Positions 5,366 to 8,640 of a stretch of DNA of 8,640 bases are shown in pieces. This DNA is from Clostridiales bacterium (GTDB lineage Bacteria > Bacillota > Clostridia > Oscillospirales > Oscillospiraceae). The notes under the pieces were generated by a model that saw only the letters and a list, made by a program, of their open reading frames with translations, had not been told where the DNA came from and did no database searches. The stretch spans positions 1-8,640 of the forward strand of contig DYBS01000083.1 in NCBI GenBank assembly GCA_019418525.1. The letters are read 5' to 3'. Made by a program: the position numbers and the translations under genes. Numbering within the stretch: the stretch's first letter is position 1; the number at the start of each line of letters is the position of its first letter.

Positions 5366-5383
5366 CCCGTTTTATGGTATCAT
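5354..5383 (+). promoter_or_regulatory. Candidate promoter of the exported-protein gene
   Basis: -35 GTGACC (5354-5359) and -10 TATCAT (5378-5383) are spaced by 18 nt. The -10 is a 5/6 match and the -35 4/6. Initiation near 5390 gives a leader of about 30 nt. Confidence 0.5.
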
Positions 5384-5420
5384 CAGCTTGGAACCAAAGG
5401 CATCCGGAAAGGAGGTCCCC

Positions 5421-6701
5421 ATGAAACGCTCCGTCTCTTGCCTGCTCACCCTGTCCGCCCTGCTGCCGGCGCTGCTCCAGCCGGCCAGCGCCAACTCCGC
5501 CCCCACCCGCTGGAGCGGCTCCCCCGGCTCGGAGGTGCTGGCGGTGGAGGAAAACTGTCCCATCTCCGTCACCCACGAGGACCTGTCCTTCCGCGTCACT
5601 GAGTCTGTGGACTACTCCCTGCGTGCTCAGGTAGAGGCGATTTACCAGATGGAGAACCCCACAGCGGAGGCCCAAAAGGTCCAGATGGCCTTCTCCCTGG
5701 AAGAGGCGGTGGCCGCGTTCGACCCCGCCACCGTATCCGTCACCGCCGCTGGCGAGGCCCTTCCCTTCCAGCTGGTGTGGGACGGCGTCTCCCCCGACTA
5801 TGCGCCAAAAACCTTTGACCCCAACCAGACCGGCACCCTCTACACCTTCACCCTGGCGCGGCTTCCGGAGGATACCGACAACGACCTGACGCTGCTCTCC
5901 CCCGCCGGTCCTCTGTGGGTGACCTTCGATGGCATCCACTCCTACTCCGGTGAGGAGGACGGCACCTGCACCCTGGGTACCAGCGTGGGGGCCACCGTGT
6001 GGGTCTACGCCCTGGAGGGGGACCTGGATTACACCGTCTCCGGCGAGTACACCGTGGAGACGGAGGAATTGCCCTTTGCCCAGCACTTCCAGTCCTACCT
6101 GGAGGCACAGTACGGGGAGCGCTACGCCGAGCACCTGGACTCCCTCACCGCCTACAAATACCGCCAGCTGGAGGAGCAGTGGGCCAATAACCCGGTGGTG
6201 ATGATGGACTGGCTGGAAAATTACGACCACTCCGACCTCCCCCTCCAGTTCCTCTACACGGTGGACTTCCCCGCCGAGGAGACGGTGGAGGTAGCGGTGG
6301 CCTATAACACCCGCAGCGATGGCGTGCGGAAGGGCACTGCCGACTGGCAGCACACCTTTACCTATCTTCTCTCCCCCGCCCAACACTGGGCCTCCTTCGG
6401 CACCCTGGACCTGACCGTGGACGCGACAAAGAGCGGCTATCCCTATGTGATCGCCTCTTCCCTCCCCCTGGAGGAGCAGCCAGACGGCTCCTACGCCGCC
6501 CACAGCGAGGGCCTCCCGACGGAGGACCTCTCCTTCAACCTCTACTCCGCGCCGGAGCTCTCCCTCTCCGACCGCGTGACCTCCGCTTTGGGCATTACCA
6601 CCTACACCCTGGCCTTCTTGCCGTTTCTGGCTGTGCCAGTGCTGGTGATCGCCGCCGTGGTGGTACTGCTGGTAGTCCGTCACCGGCGGAAAAAGCGCTG
6701 A
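5421..6701 (+). CDS. Exported, C-terminally membrane-anchored protein of unknown function
   Basis: The 426-residue product starts with a Sec signal peptide: basic MKR, hydrophobic core, and a likely cleavage after PASA (residue 24). It ends with one hydrophobic segment (about 392-419) and the basic tail RHRRKKR, so the intervening ~365 residues should be outside the cell, held by one C-terminal helix. The ectodomain is acidic, Tyr/Thr/Ser-rich and beta-strand-like; it has one clear pair of Cys plus few others, and no catalytic motif I recognise. The opening region (ANSAPTRW ... ENCPISVTHEDLSF) reminds me of uncharacterised clostridial membrane proteins, but I cannot name a family. The ATG at 5421 has AAAGGAGGT 4-5 nt upstream; the longer frame from 5388 would bury the signal peptide. 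It has its own candidate promoter. The permease gene begins 76 nt later. Confidence 0.88.
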   Translation: MKRSVSCLLTLSALLPALLQPASANSAPTRWSGSPGSEVLAVEENCPISVTHEDLSFRVTESVDYSLRAQVEAIYQMENPTAEAQKVQMAFSLEEAVAAFDPATVSVTAAGEALPFQLVWDGVSPDYAPKTFDPNQTGTLYTFTLARLPEDTDNDLTLLSPAGPLWVTFDGIHSYSGEEDGTCTLGTSVGATVWVYALEGDLDYTVSGEYTVETEELPFAQHFQSYLEAQYGERYAEHLDSLTAYKYRQLEEQWANNPVVMMDWLENYDHSDLPLQFLYTVDFPAEETVEVAVAYNTRSDGVRKGTADWQHTFTYLLSPAQHWASFGTLDLTVDATKSGYPYVIASSLPLEEQPDGSYAAHSEGLPTEDLSFNLYSAPELSLSDRVTSALGITTYTLAFLPFLAVPVLVIAAVVVLLVVRHRRKKR

Positions 6702-6719
6702 ATTTCCAACTGTCCCTGC

Positions 6720-6746
6720 ACGGGGCGCGGCTCTGCCGCGCTCCGT
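6720..6746. other. GC-rich hairpin between the anchored-protein and permease genes
   Basis: A 12-bp stem with one G-T pair (arms 6720-6731 and 6735-6746, core GCGCGGC/GCCGCGC, loop TCT) lies 18 nt after the upstream stop. No T tract follows (ATCCCTTTCAC), so it is not a standard terminator. It may stabilise an mRNA end or partly attenuate transcription into the permease gene. Confidence 0.6.
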
Positions 6747-6777
6747 ATCCCTTTCACACCCAAGGAGGCATCCACCC

Positions 6778-7719
6778 TTGCAGAACCTCATCTTTTGTCT
6801 CAACGCCACGGTGCCCATCTTTCTGCTGATGGTACTGGGCTTTTTCTTTCGCCGCATCGGCTTTATTCGCCAGGATTTTGCCGACCAGATCAACCGCTTT
6901 GTCTTTAAAGCCGCCCTGCCGGTGCTGCTCTTTCAGGACATGGCCTCTTCCGACCTGACTGTGGGCTGGGACGGGACCTTCGTGGCCCTGTGCTTCGGCG
7001 TGTCGGCGGTGAGTATCCTGTCCATGGTGCTCCTGTCCCAGGTGATGGACCGGAGCATCCGGGGCGAGTTCGTCCAGGGGGCCTACCGCAGCAGCGTGGC
7101 GCTGCTGGGGGTGGCCTTTATCCAGAACATTTACGGCTCCGCCGGGGCCGCGCCTATGATGATCGTGGGGGCGGTGCCGCTGTACAACATTGCGGCAGTG
7201 CTCATTCTGGACCTGATGAACCCGGAGGTGGGCAGGCTGGACCGGGCCGGGCTGGCCAAAGCCCTCCGGAAGGTCATCACCAACCCCATCCTGCTGGGCA
7301 TCCTGGCGGGGACGCTGTGGCTGCTGCTGGGGATTCCCCAGCCCCCCATTTTTCAAAAGACCGTCTCCTCCCTGGCCGCCGTGGCCACTCCCCTGGGGCT
7401 CATCGGTCTGGGCGCCTCGGTGGACGTAAGCAAGGCCAGGGCTCGCCTAGCCCCGGCCCTGCTATGCAGCCTCTTCAAGCTGGTGGTCTTTGTGGCGGTC
7501 TTTCTCCCCCTCGCGGTGTGGCTGGGCTACCGCACCGACAAGTTGGTGACCCTCCTCATCCTGCTGGGCTCCTCCACCACCTCCAGCAGCTATGTCATGG
7601 CCCGGAACCAGGGCTATGACGGGGCCCTCACCGCCAACACGGTGATGCTCACCACCTTTCTGAGCGCCTTCACCCTCACCGGGTGGCTCTACCTCCTGCG
7701 CACCTTCCAGCTGATTTAA
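6778..7719 (+). CDS. AEC (auxin efflux carrier) family transporter
   Basis: This 313-residue inner-membrane carrier belongs to the Mem_trans/AEC fold, whose bacterial members export or exchange small organic anions such as malate or malonate. About ten membrane segments are visible in two five-helix halves (roughly 5-25, 41-58, 66-88, 101-118, 124-147, then 168-186, 195-215, 224-250, 256-275, 285-310). Family features include the ATVPIFLLMVLGFFFRR N-terminus, the ALPVLLFQDM segment, NPILLGILAGTLWLLL opening the second half, and the Ser/Thr-rich SSTTSSSYVMA in helix 9. The start is TTG (6778), chosen because AAGGAGG lies 9 nt upstream and it gives the full first helix; the next ATG (Met18) would cut into it. 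The gene may be co-transcribed with the anchored-protein gene. Substrate is unknown. Confidence 0.92.
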   Translation: MQNLIFCLNATVPIFLLMVLGFFFRRIGFIRQDFADQINRFVFKAALPVLLFQDMASSDLTVGWDGTFVALCFGVSAVSILSMVLLSQVMDRSIRGEFVQGAYRSSVALLGVAFIQNIYGSAGAAPMMIVGAVPLYNIAAVLILDLMNPEVGRLDRAGLAKALRKVITNPILLGILAGTLWLLLGIPQPPIFQKTVSSLAAVATPLGLIGLGASVDVSKARARLAPALLCSLFKLVVFVAVFLPLAVWLGYRTDKLVTLLILLGSSTTSSSYVMARNQGYDGALTANTVMLTTFLSAFTLTGWLYLLRTFQLI

Positions 7720-7724
7720 AGACG

Positions 7725-7760
7725 CCGCCCCGGCGGACCGTGAGTGGTCCGCCGGGGCGG
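7725..7760. terminator. Perfect 15-bp hairpin between convergent genes (likely bidirectional terminator)
   Basis: CCGCCCCGGCGGACC (7725-7739) and its exact complement (7746-7760) flank a 6-nt loop, starting 6 nt after the permease stop and ending 7 nt before the stop of the opposite gene. The T tracts are poor on both strands (TATTGCGTTA on plus, CGTCTTTAAA on minus). The position suits a shared transcript end, but release efficiency is uncertain. Confidence 0.75.
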
Positions 7761-7767
7761 TATTGCG

Positions 7768-8640
7768 TTACTGGTTCACGGGGATGGTAAGGTCCCCGAT
7801 GGTGATGCTCGCCACCTCATCCAGCGAGAGAATGGCGTCAAAAATGGCGCTCTTTTGGCACACGGTCACCTGATCCTGGGGGTGTACCGAGCCGCCGGAG
7901 TTGGAGAGGTCCAGGGTGCTGCCGTCCTTCATGGTGAGGGACAGGGGCACATTGCGGAAATAGTGGTCATCCTCGGCATTCATCGCGCCGCCCAGCTCGT
8001 TCTCGCCGGAGCCTGCGGTCTGCTGGACGGTGTCATGGACGGTGTACTCCACCAGGAAGGACAGCGGGGAGAGCTCCGCCTTGTCCAGGGTGGCCTCCAC
8101 GCCGCTCACGTGGAAGGTCTGGCCCGCCGGGAGCTGGATGCCGGAATTTTCAAAGGCGAACTGGAACTTGAAGCTCCACTTGCCCGCGGCGATGGTCTGC
8201 TTGTGGTCGTAGTCGCCGTCCGGGAACACGCTCAGGTCCCGGAGGGTGACTTTGGCGGTGCCGGGCTGGAGGGGGCTGTCGGCGGTGCGCAGCTCCACAT
8301 ACTGCACGGCGTTGTCGGCGGGGTCGGCGTCGTAGAAGTAGGAGGAGCCGTGCATACCGCCCATATGGCCCACATCCGAGTCGGCCTGGTCAAAGGTCAT
8401 GGGAAGATAGCCCAGCTCATTGGGGGTGATGCCCTCGGCCAGGGGCTCCCCGTCGTCCCGGGCAATGGTGTAGACGATGGCGTAGCTGTACGTGTCGCCC
8501 AGGATGGCGTCGGCGGTGATGGTGATGCCGTCCACGGTATCGGATGCCCCCACGGGATAGCCGATGCGGTCGAGGACCTCGGTCTGGGCGGGGGCGCCGC
8601 CGAACACACCGGCAAAGGCCTCCCCGGCACTCTTCAGCAC
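7768..8640 (-). CDS. DUF4179-like extracytoplasmic protein (partial, N-terminus outside window)
   Basis: The visible part is 290 residues ending in a TAA at 7770-7768. The reading frame stays open to the window edge, so the start is missing. The first visible region contains GYPVGASDTVDGITITADAILGDTYSYAIVYTIARDDG. This resembles the DUF4179 domain found in Clostridia, usually behind a cytoplasmic N-terminus and one membrane helix and often next to an ECF sigma factor. If so, the missing part should hold the helix and any sigma-binding segment. The rest is beta-rich and acidic (LSVFPDGDYDHKQTIAAGKW, PLSFLVEYTVHD), with a His/Met/Gly-rich patch HMGGMHGSS. There is only one Cys. Assignment is from recalled family sequence patterns, not a search; anti-sigma function is a guess from the family context. 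Confidence 0.75.
   Translation of the reverse strand: MLKSAGEAFAGVFGGAPAQTEVLDRIGYPVGASDTVDGITITADAILGDTYSYAIVYTIARDDGEPLAEGITPNELGYLPMTFDQADSDVGHMGGMHGSSYFYDADPADNAVQYVELRTADSPLQPGTAKVTLRDLSVFPDGDYDHKQTIAAGKWSFKFQFAFENSGIQLPAGQTFHVSGVEATLDKAELSPLSFLVEYTVHDTVQQTAGSGENELGGAMNAEDDHYFRNVPLSLTMKDGSTLDLSNSGGSVHPQDQVTVCQKSAIFDAILSLDEVASITIGDLTIPVNQ

Noticed and set aside
5310..6893. Open frame of 527 codons on the minus strand across the anchored-protein gene
   Set aside because: The product is Gly/Val/His/Gln-rich and unstructured in appearance and runs through a terminator and two gene boundaries; the plus-strand gene has a signal peptide, ribosome site and membrane anchor.

Overview
The window looks like chromosomal core DNA from a GC-rich, endospore-forming member of the Firmicutes. 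A member of the Clostridia near Flavonifractor, Pseudoflavonifractor, Oscillibacter or Intestinimonas is the best guess. The reasons are a spore germination protease (gpr), a T-box leader on a glycyl-tRNA synthetase gene, the divergent rpsT/gpr arrangement also known in Bacillus, strong AGGAGG ribosome sites, and high GC with C/G-ending codons. The genus is inference; the phylum and spore-forming lifestyle are well supported. I see no phage, IS transposase, CRISPR, tRNA or rRNA gene.

Layout. Positions 1-314 are the disordered, Arg/Pro/Ala-rich C-terminal tail of an unidentified protein, closed by a terminator. A maltose/galactoside-type O-acetyltransferase (372-929, +) runs tail to tail, with 3 nt between stop codons, into a YihY/BrkB-type membrane protein (933-1799, -). 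The latter has its own promoter just after two tandem terminators that end rpsT (1950-2213, -). The rpsT start is a UUG codon. Divergent from rpsT is gpr (2380-3291, +).

Positions 3349-3620 carry a promoter and a complete T-box riboswitch with a GGC (Gly) specifier. It controls glyS (3677-5098, +), the alpha2-type glycyl-tRNA synthetase. Between glyS and its apparent terminator (5312-5334) lies a ~198-bp highly structured element with near-perfect 20-bp terminal inverted repeats (5106-5303). It is the least explained object in the window. A secreted, C-terminally membrane-anchored protein of unknown function (5421-6701, +) and an AEC-family permease (6778-7719, +) follow, possibly as one transcript. 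A 15-bp perfect hairpin separates them from a convergent DUF4179-like extracytoplasmic protein (7768 to beyond 8640, -), cut by the window edge.

How the parts relate. Most genes are independent single-gene units with their own signals. The only coherent regulatory circuit visible is T-box/glyS, where uncharged tRNA-Gly should turn on the synthetase. I found no gene cluster that forms a new multi-gene system. The best candidates for follow-up are the inverted-repeat element, the unknown anchored exported protein, and the UUG-initiated rpsT.
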